A model generated the notes under the pieces. It saw only the letters and a list, made by a program, of their open reading frames with translations, was not told the DNA's origin and did not search any database. From NCBI GenBank assembly GCA_951800685.1, contig CATOJY010000031.1:1-39044 (forward strand): a DNA stretch of 39,044 nt. The letters are read 5' to 3'. Below, one piece after another: positions 26,475 to 34,134 of the stretch; within the stretch, counting starts at the first letter, position 1, and each line of letters starts with the position of its first letter. A program made the translations under genes and the position numbers. Origin of the DNA: an uncultured Lachnospiraceae bacterium (GTDB taxonomy: Bacteria; Bacillota; Clostridia; Lachnospirales; Lachnospiraceae).

Positions 26475-27512
26475 CTAATAATTCCTCTCCTTAAGGAGTT
26501 CCTCTGTTACATTCTCTATTGTAAATACATCTTCCTCAACATAATAATTCTTTTCCACAGTCTCGCCACGCTCCAACATGGAGATCACTTCCGACAGATA
26601 TTCTCCCTGGTTCGGATTACACTCAATATCTACATTGATGATGCCATCCGCCACCATCTCCAATGCGTCATGCACGGCATCAAAAGAGATGATGCTGATC
26701 TCACCGTGTATGCCCACTGTCCTGCCAGCTTCACGGATTGCTTCAATCGCCCCGAAAGTCATATCGTCGTTTTGGGAAACGACCACATCGATATCCGGGT
26801 ACTTGCGCAGAAACCCTTCCATTACTTCCTTACCTTTGGCAGAAGTGAAATCAGCGCTTCTTTCCTCCAGGATCCGCCAATTAGTGTGGTCTCCCGCCAC
26901 CTCCAAAAAACCGGTGCTTCTCCCAATCGCAGAAGAAGCGCCTTCCGTTCCTGTTAACACAACGATATTCACAGTCTCATCCTCAGTTATGCCCTGCCTG
27001 CGCAGGTGCCCTTCCAGCCACCGGCCGGCTTTGATCCCCTCCTGCCTGGAATCGGTACCGACCCAGCTGACACACAATTCCTGGTCTGCCGCTTCCACCT
27101 TCCTGTCCATCATGATAACCGGAATTCCTGCTTCCTTCGCCTCCTGCAGCACTGTCCCCCAGCCATTCTCCACCACAGGCGCAAACACAATATAATCCAC
27201 TCGCTGGGAAATAAAACTGCGGATCGCCTTAATCTGATTTTCCTGCTTTTGTCTCGCATTATTAAAAATCAGAAAATAACCATTTCCGCTCGTAAAGACC
27301 GATTGTACCGATTCTGTATTCGCCGTTCTCCATCCAGACTCGCTGCCAAGCTGGGAGAGACCCACCACGATCCGGTCGGCATCCTCACTGACATATGTTT
27401 CTTCCTCAATATTCGTGAAAAGAAGAAGACCCTGGATGAACACTGCCATAAACATAAGAGCCACTGGCACAAGGATCAGCATTAATTTGTTGAAAGGTTT
27501 CTTTATCCTCAT
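26475..27512 (-). CDS. Membrane-anchored sugar-binding protein, probable sensor subunit
   Basis: A 345-residue YtfQ-like binding domain with an uncleaved-looking N-terminal helix (LMLILVPVALMFMAVFIQGL) and no lipobox cysteine. It should therefore stay anchored outside the membrane. It is clearly paralogous to the importer's lipoprotein at 22115-23236: SESGWRTANT against HESDWRAANT, GWGTVLQEAKEAGIPV against GWDTVLQEAQDAGIPV, GASSAIGRSTGF against GASATLGRTEGF, and ISFDAVHDALE against ISFDATHDGLQ. It lies between a sensor kinase and a response regulator rather than beside a permease. By analogy with XylFII-LytS of Clostridium beijerinckii, it probably binds sugar and transmits the signal to the kinase. 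Sharing of pocket residues suggests the same ligand as the importer. Confidence 0.85.
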   Translation of the reverse strand: MRIKKPFNKLMLILVPVALMFMAVFIQGLLLFTNIEEETYVSEDADRIVVGLSQLGSESGWRTANTESVQSVFTSGNGYFLIFNNARQKQENQIKAIRSFISQRVDYIVFAPVVENGWGTVLQEAKEAGIPVIMMDRKVEAADQELCVSWVGTDSRQEGIKAGRWLEGHLRRQGITEDETVNIVVLTGTEGASSAIGRSTGFLEVAGDHTNWRILEERSADFTSAKGKEVMEGFLRKYPDIDVVVSQNDDMTFGAIEAIREAGRTVGIHGEISIISFDAVHDALEMVADGIINVDIECNPNQGEYLSEVISMLERGETVEKNYYVEEDVFTIENVTEELLKERNY

Positions 27513-27642
27513 CTACTTCCTTATTCTCTCCGTTTTCTGTTCGGCATCTATCTGTCTTTTCTATACAGATAATGCCTCTCTTTTTCTATTCCTACAGACA
27601 CACTACCCCACCCCTGCTCTGCATCCTCACAGCCCATGTCTG

Positions 27643-29115
27643 TTATCCAAACCGGGAATCCTCATAGGGGATTGCCGGAATCACAACCTCCACACAAGTT
27701 CCCTCGCCGGACACAGAATCAATCTTCATACCATATTCCGCGCCAAAATTCATACGGATCCGCTCATTGACATTCACCAGCCCAAAACCTTTCTCTGTCT
27801 CTTTGCATGGTTTTGTGATCTCACTGCGCAAATTCTCCAGCTCCTCTTGTTGCATACCAACACCGTTATCCTGCACCTTGAAATGGATAGCGTTATCAAC
27901 AAGCCTTCCCGTTACAGCGATGATCCCTCTGGCTCTCTTGTATTTAATGCCATGATAGAGTGAATTTTCCACCAGAGGCTGCAGCGTCAGCTTTAAGATT
28001 TTATAGTGATACAATTCAGGCGCGATTTCAATCTGGTATTCCAGAATATCACGATAACGCACCTGCTGGATCTCCAGATAGCTTTTGATATGCATTTCTT
28101 CTTCCTGGATCGTAATGTATTCTTTGCCTTTGCTGAGAACCAGCCTAAAAAACTCCGACAGCGATACTACCATATTTACAGCCTTGTCCGAGTCATGTCC
28201 TTCGATCAGCCACACAATCGTATCCAACGTATTGTAAAGGAAATGAGGATTGATCTGCTCCTGTAACAGCCGCAGGTCCGCCTGCCTCATCTTACGTTCA
28301 TCCTCCTTGATCTTATCCACAAACTCTTCCAGGCTTTCCGTCATACTGTTGACACTATCCGCCAATACCGCTACCTCATCGCTTGTATCTGAGCACGCTC
28401 TGGCGGAGAAATCTCCCTGGGCAATCCTCTGCGTCACCTGGGACAACTCCTGGATTGGTTTAATAATCCCACCCACAATCATCAGCGTCAAGACCACCAC
28501 TAAAAGCACCAGAAGGAGCAGCAGAATGCCGCAGAAAATCGTAAAAGTATGCACTTTCGTATTAAGCTGTTCCGTCAGATGTTCGATACTCCTGGTCTGG
28601 TAATAGATATAAGACTGTATATTATCCTGAACCAGTTCTGTCATAATATAGATATTATTATCTAACATCTCTATGTTCATATCATAACTGTTCTGCGCTT
28701 CCAGATTCGTCCTGATATCATCCACCCTGTCTTCCAGGGTATCTATATTCCTCATCAAAATCTGGAGCCAGGCCCGGCTTTCCCCATCTGTCGTAATCGC
28801 CATCAGATTCCCAAACTCATTTCGAAGACCCTCAATCATATCATAAGGATTCTGAAGTCCCTCTTCCTCCCCCACAGTCTCAAAAGTCACAGAACCGACT
28901 ACCAGCTTATACAGGCTTTCATCCATCTCTTCCTTGAAATTCAAATTATAGCTATTCGCCACCGTCATATTGCTCACGATCGTATCATAGGCATTGCTAT
29001 AGCTGTGCAGTGCATAGATCAAGTAGACCACCATGATCATGAATGGCACTGCCACCGTGGCCGACAGCATGAAAAGTTTGTGCTTGATAGAATATTTTAT
29101 CTTATCAGAATGCAC
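27643..29115 (-). CDS. Sensor histidine kinase (LytS/YesM type)
   Basis: A 490-residue membrane kinase. TM1 is near residues 13-35, an extracytoplasmic mostly helical domain spans about 38-190, and TM2 about 191-215 (LLLLLVLLVVVLTLMIVGG). A HAMP segment follows (to about 268), then the His_kinase domain with the phospho-acceptor His291 in EQINPHFLYNTLDTI. The HATPase domain has NSLYHGIKY and DNGVGM boxes and GFGLVNVNERI. I prefer the GTG at 29115, with AGGAGG 5 bases upstream; the reading frame is open back to 29160. It starts a three-gene run with the anchored binding protein (130 bases on) and the response regulator. The sensor domain has no recognised sugar-binding fold, consistent with sensing through the separate binding protein. 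Confidence 0.9.
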   Translation of the reverse strand: MHSDKIKYSIKHKLFMLSATVAVPFMIMVVYLIYALHSYSNAYDTIVSNMTVANSYNLNFKEEMDESLYKLVVGSVTFETVGEEEGLQNPYDMIEGLRNEFGNLMAITTDGESRAWLQILMRNIDTLEDRVDDIRTNLEAQNSYDMNIEMLDNNIYIMTELVQDNIQSYIYYQTRSIEHLTEQLNTKVHTFTIFCGILLLLLVLLVVVLTLMIVGGIIKPIQELSQVTQRIAQGDFSARACSDTSDEVAVLADSVNSMTESLEEFVDKIKEDERKMRQADLRLLQEQINPHFLYNTLDTIVWLIEGHDSDKAVNMVVSLSEFFRLVLSKGKEYITIQEEEMHIKSYLEIQQVRYRDILEYQIEIAPELYHYKILKLTLQPLVENSLYHGIKYKRARGIIAVTGRLVDNAIHFKVQDNGVGMQQEELENLRSEITKPCKETEKGFGLVNVNERIRMNFGAEYGMKIDSVSGEGTCVEVVIPAIPYEDSRFG

Positions 29116-29234
29116 GATAACCTCCTGGACAAGTATTTGATGCTTATTATAGTACCACACTTTTCATCTCTTTTGTTCATGATTCTTCTGTGCATTTCAT
29201 ATAATAAAAACAAATCTATCAGACAGGTACTGCC

Positions 29235-31067
29235 TTGAAACACCATTTATCTTTCAAACAGTGGGCCATCGCCCTGCTTCTCTTTGCAGGTTTTTGTACT
29301 GCAACTTTTTATTGCTATAGCCAAAACCATACAGATGCTCAATTTGAACAGTTCACAGAAAACTTTTTCCTGGAAGAATTACAGGCGAATCCAATCCATT
29401 TCCATTATTCCATAGATAATCCGGCAGACTGGCATATTGAGGAATCCCAATTAAAACTTCCTGTCTATCATGCCGGGGAAGCGGCGAATACAGTGTATGC
29501 TCTCTCCACACTGTCTGATGCTCTGGCCAGTTATGATACCGCCAGACTCTCAGATTCCAACCGTTATCTTCATAGGCTGTTAAGCTCCTACCTAGAATCC
29601 GCCTCGCATATTGCTGCTTATCCCTATTACTCTGAGCCTCTGTCCCCCTCTTCTGGCATACCTTCTGAGCTGCCGATTCTGCTCGCGGAATACCGTTTCG
29701 ATACACCAGAAGATGTGGAACTCTATCTTGCAATCTTACAGCAGATTCCCGTCTATTTTGACGGGTTGATCATTTATGAGCAGGAAAAAGCACAGGCCGG
29801 GCTTTTCATGTCAGACAGCGCTGCCGATAAAGTCATCCAACAGTGTACGGAATTGATGGATCCTAAACAGCTGGAGGCAAACACTCATTTCCTGGAGCTT
29901 ACCTTTGCGCAACGCCTGGAAAAACTGCAGTCCTCCGGGTTACTCGCAGAGACAGACGCACTCGCCTTGCAGTCTGAAAACAACCGTCTGCTGACTACTG
30001 TTGTCGCACCTGCCTACGACAGGCTCGCCGATGCGCTTACCCTTTTGAAAGGAAGCGGTAAGGAGTCCTGCGGCTTGGCGCATTATGATAACGGACGGGA
30101 ATACTATAAGGCATTGCTGCGGATGCAGACTGGTTCTGTACGCAGCATCGACGAAATTAAGCAGCTTCTCTATGACGATCTGCAGGCCAACTACCGCGCA
30201 CTGGCCGAACTTCTGACAGACAATCCTATCCTGAAAGACCAGTTCATGAATGATCCTGCCATGCTGCCCCGGATGACGCCGGAAGAAATCCTGCAGTATT
30301 TGGAAGCTTCAATCAAGCAGCAGTTTCCGGCTCTTCCAGGCGACGGAAGCGAAAGTACCGTTGAGTATACCGTCAAATATGTAGACGACAGTTTGGAACC
30401 TTATACAGCTCCGGCATTCTATATGACGCCGCCAATCGACAACGTATGGAATAACACAATTTATATCAATGCCCTGGACACTACAGACGATATTGCTCTC
30501 TTTACAACTCTGGCGCATGAAGGCTATCCCGGCCATCTCTACCAGACATTATACAGCCAGCAGTACTGGAAACAGACTGGCACAACGCCGCTGCGCAGCA
30601 CGCTATACTATGGCGGGTTTATAGAAGGATGGGCTATGTATGCAGAACTAGCTTCCTACGATTATGCCATTAGCATGATCCAGGATACTCACCCAGAAGC
30701 TGCCGAGTATTACCTGGCCTGCCGTCTGGACCGTCAGATCCAGCTCTGTCTGTATGCACTGTTAGACTTGACGATCCATTATGACGGCGCTTCCTTTGAA
30801 GACGTATGTACTATTCTGTCTTCTCTCGGTTCTCTGCAGGAAGATACAATGCGGACCGTCTACTCTTATATTGTTGAAGAACCCTGCAATTATCCAAAAT
30901 ATTATCTGGGTTATCTGGAAATCATGGAACTAAAAAAGCAGGCCGCTGCCCTCTGGGGCGATAACGGCTCTGCCTTCCTCTATCGATTCCATTGTTTTCT
31001 GTTAGAAAATGGTCCCGCTGATTTCGGAACCCTGTCGGATCTTCTATCTCAAGCACGAAAAAACTGA
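29235..31067 (+). CDS. DUF885 family metallohydrolase-like protein, membrane-anchored
   Basis: A 610-residue DUF885 protein. The N-terminal hydrophobic segment (WAIALLLFAGFCTATFYCY) is a signal or membrane anchor. The C-terminal half carries HEGYPGH, the HExxPGH zinc-site variant typical of the family, and downstream EGWAMYAELASYD, whose Glu is the probable third ligand. FYMTPPIDNVWNNTIYIN is another conserved family stretch. Members are thought to be carboxypeptidase-like metalloproteases of the M32-related fold; the substrate is unknown. The start appears to be TTG at 29235 with a weak ACAGG upstream; no early ATG exists in frame. A TATAAT at 29200-29205 may be its -10 element. Its 3' end overlaps the convergent marR gene by 19 bases. 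Confidence 0.85.
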   Translation: MKHHLSFKQWAIALLLFAGFCTATFYCYSQNHTDAQFEQFTENFFLEELQANPIHFHYSIDNPADWHIEESQLKLPVYHAGEAANTVYALSTLSDALASYDTARLSDSNRYLHRLLSSYLESASHIAAYPYYSEPLSPSSGIPSELPILLAEYRFDTPEDVELYLAILQQIPVYFDGLIIYEQEKAQAGLFMSDSAADKVIQQCTELMDPKQLEANTHFLELTFAQRLEKLQSSGLLAETDALALQSENNRLLTTVVAPAYDRLADALTLLKGSGKESCGLAHYDNGREYYKALLRMQTGSVRSIDEIKQLLYDDLQANYRALAELLTDNPILKDQFMNDPAMLPRMTPEEILQYLEASIKQQFPALPGDGSESTVEYTVKYVDDSLEPYTAPAFYMTPPIDNVWNNTIYINALDTTDDIALFTTLAHEGYPGHLYQTLYSQQYWKQTGTTPLRSTLYYGGFIEGWAMYAELASYDYAISMIQDTHPEAAEYYLACRLDRQIQLCLYALLDLTIHYDGASFEDVCTILSSLGSLQEDTMRTVYSYIVEEPCNYPKYYLGYLEIMELKKQAAALWGDNGSAFLYRFHCFLLENGPADFGTLSDLLSQARKN

Positions 31068-31480
31068 TCCAACTTCACCAACGCTTTCTCCAACACCACC
31101 TTTTCCTCCTGTGTCAGCTCCTCCACAATAGCTTCTATCATCTGTTCATGGAACTGCTGGTGATGGAGATAGGCCTTACGGCCTTTCTCAGACAACGAGA
31201 TCAACACTACCCGTCTGTCCTCCTCACTCCTTGCTCTGTCCACATATCCCTTCTTCACAAGACTGTTCACTGCAATCGTCAACGTCCCCGTGGTCACCCC
31301 TAAAGACTTGGCCACACTTGTCATATTCTTAGCTTCTTCCAGATCAACCGCTTCGATCACATGCATGTCGTTGGCCGTTAAATCCCTATATTCTCCGGAG
31401 CAGATCGACCGTTCCTCTATCATATTGATATTGCGGAACAACTTGACCAGCACCTCATTTAACATATGATTGATATTCAT
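31049..31480 (-). CDS. MarR family regulator (FabT-like)
   Basis: A 143-residue winged-helix regulator. The core reads LTANDMHVIEAV, MTSVAKSLGVTTGTLTIAVN (recognition helix) and LVKKGYVDRARSEEDRRVVL (wing with the conserved DxR motif), flanked by dimerisation helices. N-terminal sequence and size resemble the FabT-like MarR proteins that head fatty-acid synthesis operons in Firmicutes, but no fab genes lie nearby. A palindrome resembling a FabT box sits over the -35 element of its own promoter, which suggests autoregulation. It is monocistronic. The ligand and further targets are unknown. Confidence 0.88.
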   Translation of the reverse strand: MNINHMLNEVLVKLFRNINMIEERSICSGEYRDLTANDMHVIEAVDLEEAKNMTSVAKSLGVTTGTLTIAVNSLVKKGYVDRARSEEDRRVVLISLSEKGRKAYLHHQQFHEQMIEAIVEELTQEEKVVLEKALVKLDQFFRA

Positions 31481-31592
31481 TGCATTTCCATCCTAAAACC
31501 ATCGTTCTGCTCCCAACGTGCAGAATACTTTTCCCACGGCATTCGTCCGACCAGCCTTTCCCTGCTTCCTGTCCCAATGCCACAATATAGTT

Positions 31593-31624
31593 ATTTTATC
31601 AAAAAATAGTTTGATAGTCAAATT
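31593..31624 (-). promoter_or_regulatory. marR promoter with overlapping palindromic operator
   Basis: Minus-strand TTGACT (31616-31621) and TAAAAT (31593-31598) are 17 bases apart. The palindrome AGTTTGA-TAG-TCAAATT (31608-31624, plus strand) has arms matching at 6 of 7 positions and covers the -35 hexamer. It resembles the FabT operator of streptococci (TTTGA-N3-TCAAA core). The leader to the start codon is about 105 bases. Confidence 0.65.
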
Positions 31625-31659
31625 AAATATCCCTATGTGATAGTATATGCCCACATCTA

Positions 31660-32127
31660 TCATTCCTCTTCCAGCATACTATCTACATATTCACGATCCC
31701 AGAGAAGTATACGCAGCTTCTCTGCTGCTTTCATTGCCGGAGATGTAAAATACTGGTTGGTCATGACAACCCCCACCATACGGTCATAATAATCCTTGCC
31801 AGCATAAGTCTGCAGAACCGCGTCCACCCCTACCGATCCTTGATAGCGCTTACACTGCACTGCATACGTCACACCTTCTTTCTCCGCAAGAATATCTACC
31901 CCAAAATCACCACTCCCACGGGTCACTTCTACATCCATAAATCCCTGTTTCTCCAAAAGATCTGCACAGAAATACTCAAAATCGTGTCCATCCATCTCAT
32001 CCATTGCACCCATCCGGCGGTTGCGGCAGATATTTCGAATGGCATAAAAAACTCTCGCAATCAGCATGCTTACGAGGAGAATACCTAAGATTATAATGAG
32101 GAGTATTATCAGATTCGTTCGGTACAT
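31660..32127 (-). CDS. Membrane-anchored Mrr-like restriction endonuclease-fold protein
   Basis: A 155-residue protein. One N-terminal membrane helix (NLIILLIIILGILLVSMLIA) is followed by a basic stretch and an Mrr_cat (PF04471-type) nuclease domain. Visible catalytic elements are GSGDFGVDILA (metal-binding Asp) and AVQCKRYQ, the QxK variant of the PD-(D/E)xK motif. Mrr-like proteins cut modified or foreign DNA, but short TM-anchored versions like this are widespread and of unproven role. No methylase or partner is nearby. I prefer the ATG at 32127, with AAGGA 8 bases upstream, over the ATG at 32136, which sits directly against that site. A CCGTCT/AGACGG hairpin (32162-32177) lies in its leader. 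Confidence 0.8.
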   Translation of the reverse strand: MYRTNLIILLIIILGILLVSMLIARVFYAIRNICRNRRMGAMDEMDGHDFEYFCADLLEKQGFMDVEVTRGSGDFGVDILAEKEGVTYAVQCKRYQGSVGVDAVLQTYAGKDYYDRMVGVVMTNQYFTSPAMKAAEKLRILLWDREYVDSMLEEE

Positions 32128-32231
32128 TGGCGTCATCCTTTATTTTCTTCTGACCGGTACACCGTCTGCCGAGACGGCACCAATTGTTCTTATTATACTA
32201 CAGTTGCTCCTCTCCTGCTATGGATAAAATA

Positions 32232-32276
32232 CTTAAGCAATTCTTAAGAATATTCCATCTATACCTATGATAAAAT
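32232..32276 (+). promoter_or_regulatory. Promoter of the lipoprotein gene with CTTAAG direct repeats
   Basis: TGATAAAAT (-10 hexamer TAAAAT at 32271-32276) is an extended -10 element without a recognisable -35. Upstream, CTTAAG occurs at 32232-32237 and again at 32243-32248, an 11-base period like the tandem half-sites bound by OmpR/PhoB-type response regulators. Activator-dependent expression is therefore plausible. Confidence 0.4.
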
Positions 32277-32325
32277 TGGGACTATGTATAGAATAAAAGA
32301 GTTTACATAGTGGAGGAATTTCTAT

Positions 32326-32970
32326 ATGGATAAGTATAAACACGCTCTATTATCAATTTTCATCCTATGCTTTTTGACAGCATGTGGTAAAAAAGAAGAT
32401 TCTATTATCCTGCCGGCGACAGAAGATGTCAGCTCAATTACCTTCTATGATAGCAGCGTCTCGGCAGCTTCCATTACGCCAGATTTCATAGAGGAATTTA
32501 TGGCACTGCTGGAAACCATGGAAAACACGGATCGCCAATCTGTCAATGACACGCCATCAGCTGACGAGTATATCGAAATTTCCTTAGAATGTGAGGATAA
32601 AACAGTTACTATCTTCTATTATAAAGATTATGATACCTCTTACATCGAGCAGCCCTATCAAGGTATCTATAAACCCGACGCAAGATTAGGTGAAATGATC
32701 ACAGAATTATTTGATTCCGTAGATGGAACCACCGCACATGTAGCCTTTCAGGCAACCGTAATTGAAATACAAGACTCTTACATTTTAGTAGAACCTTTCG
32801 CCGGCTCCACAGAACTTCTATCTGCAGACAGGATCTATCTATCAAATCCGGAGAATATTGAACTGCAGCCTGGAGAATACATTGAAATTGAATATGACGG
32901 CAGTATTATGGAAACCGATCCCGTACAGTTGGGAGAAGTATATCGTATTATCCCAATAGAACAACAGTAG
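32326..32970 (+). CDS. Lipoprotein with DUF5301- and DUF3221-like domains
   Basis: A 214-residue secreted lipoprotein with signal SIFILCFLTACGKK (lipobox LTAC, Cys20). The N-terminal part after the signal (IILPATEDVSSITFYD onward, to about residue 125) resembles DUF5301. The C-terminal part (QATVIEIQDSYILVEP, ELLSADRIYLS, GEYIEIEYDGSIMETDPVQL) resembles the small DUF3221/YobA-like beta-barrel found in many Firmicute lipoproteins. No enzymatic motif is visible, and the function is unknown. GGAGGAA lies 9 bases before ATG. It stands alone. No strong terminator follows, only an AT-only palindrome around 33021-33040. Confidence 0.75.
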   Translation: MDKYKHALLSIFILCFLTACGKKEDSIILPATEDVSSITFYDSSVSAASITPDFIEEFMALLETMENTDRQSVNDTPSADEYIEISLECEDKTVTIFYYKDYDTSYIEQPYQGIYKPDARLGEMITELFDSVDGTTAHVAFQATVIEIQDSYILVEPFAGSTELLSADRIYLSNPENIELQPGEYIEIEYDGSIMETDPVQLGEVYRIIPIEQQ

Positions 32971-33099
32971 TCTGCTTATCCCACTACAAATTGCGACAAA
33001 TGTTTATACAATTTGCAATTATAAAATTTATTTTATAAATTCTTTCTTTTTTCTTTCGATATTTGACACATCCCATTCACAATTCCAATGTATAGTATT

Positions 33100-33303
33100 A
33101 CTTGTAGTTGGGGAATACATAATCGAAAAGATGATTCTGACCTACATAATATGGAGCCGCCGGTGCTGACTTGGTGTCGATCGGCTTCGACTAACAATAA
33201 CAGCTGCATTCCATGCGATGCACTGTTGACATATATTTGAGTTTACACATTTCTATCCTTCTCACACAGGAAAACAGCACTCCATAACGGAGTGCTGTTT
33301 TTC
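33100..33303 (+). ncRNA. Structured small RNA of unassigned family
   Basis: About 200 bases without an ORF fold into a series of stems on the plus strand. The first is a long arm closed by TGTAG/CTACA (33103-33107 with 33142-33146), capped by ATC-GAAAA-GAT. The second is GGAGCCG/CGGCTTC (33153-33159 with 33182-33188) around a 22-base loop. The third is AACAG-TGCAT/ATGCA-CTGTT (33199-33227), and a 13-bp intrinsic terminator ends the unit. TTGACA (33063-33068) and TATAGT (33091-33096) lie upstream but are 22 bases apart, so the promoter is uncertain. It does not read into a gene on its strand, so a riboswitch is unlikely. Size, terminator and isolated position recall clostridial raiA/CsfG-type RNAs, but I cannot confirm a family. 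Confidence 0.55.
33271..33302. terminator. Bidirectional intrinsic terminator between ncRNA and spmB
   Basis: AAAACAGCACTCC (33271-33283), loop ATAAC, and GGAGTGCTGTTTT (33289-33301) form a perfect 13-bp stem. U-runs are present on both strands (UUUUU on plus; UUUU then CC on minus). It can end the small RNA on the plus strand and spmB on the minus strand. Confidence 0.85.
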
Positions 33304-33347
33304 TTGATCTCCTGTTCCTTTCAGTTCCAAATCTATCCTAACGATGC

Positions 33348-33878
33348 TCATACCAGCATTCCTGCCAGAATAATACTCGCCACAATTCCCGCAAATGTTG
33401 CAAGCAGCGCTCCTTTGAGGGTATATCTGGTCTTCGTTACCTTGGCTGCCAGGAAGTACACCGACATCGTATAGAAGATGGTCTCCGTACAGCTCATCAT
33501 GATCGACGTTGTTAAACCAATCAGAGAATCCGGTCCATGATTTTTGAAAATATCCAACACTAGTCCTGTCGCTGCCGAAGAGGAAAACATCTTAATCAGC
33601 ATGAGTGGCACCAGCTCTGAGGAGAAACCCAACATGGCCGCTACGCCAGAAAAAAGCCTCCCCACAAAATCCAAAAAGCCAGATGCACGCAATACGCCCA
33701 CCGCCACCATAAGTCCGATCAGTGTAGGCATGATCTGAATAACCGTGTGGAATCCATCCTTTGCGCCTTTAATAAAGTCTTCGTACACATTGCTTTTGGC
33801 CGCAAGCCCATAGGCCACAATATAGAAAACAATAACAGGAATGATTATATTGGATATATTTGACAATACTGCAACCAT
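33348..33878 (-). CDS. spmB: Spore maturation protein B
   Basis: A 176-residue multi-helix membrane protein of the nucleoside-recognition (Gate) family, matching B. subtilis SpmB along its length. Compare IIPVIVFYIVAYGL, VYEDFIKGAKDG, LRASGFLDFVGRLF, SSSAATGLVLDIFKNHGPDS and SCTETIFYTMSVYF. SpmA and SpmB are needed for normal dehydration of the spore core, so the organism probably sporulates or descends from spore formers. Usually spmA directly precedes spmB; here the 256 bases upstream hold no spmA, so the pair is split or spmA is absent. GAGG lies 7 bases before the ATG. The promoter could not be assigned. Confidence 0.9.
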   Translation of the reverse strand: MVAVLSNISNIIIPVIVFYIVAYGLAAKSNVYEDFIKGAKDGFHTVIQIMPTLIGLMVAVGVLRASGFLDFVGRLFSGVAAMLGFSSELVPLMLIKMFSSSAATGLVLDIFKNHGPDSLIGLTTSIMMSCTETIFYTMSVYFLAAKVTKTRYTLKGALLATFAGIVASIILAGMLV

Positions 33879-34134
33879 GGAAATGCCTCAATATGATAGA
33901 ACAGTCTTTCCCTAAACAAGAGATTTTCCGTAACCTTTCAGATACCTTTACTGTTATGGTTTCTCTGTTGAAGGTTTCCTATAGCAGAAAGAAGACTGCA
34001 CAGATTATTAATATAATCTATGCAGCCCTGTCATGTCATATGTCAGTATGTATTTTTGAAATTCCCATCTTGTTTTGACGATATATCTTATCATCATTCC
34101 TAAGGAATATCTGCTTCTATAACAAGCCAAATGT

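Noticed and set aside
26475..27512. Second YtfQ-like binding protein as part of another ABC importer.
   Set aside because: No permease or ATPase accompanies it, it lacks a lipobox, and it is bracketed by a kinase and response regulator.
33103..33260. Region considered as 6S RNA, tmRNA, SRP RNA or a riboswitch.
   Set aside because: It lacks the single long closed rod of 6S, the tmRNA ends and the SRP loop core, and no gene follows on its strand. Left as an unassigned RNA.
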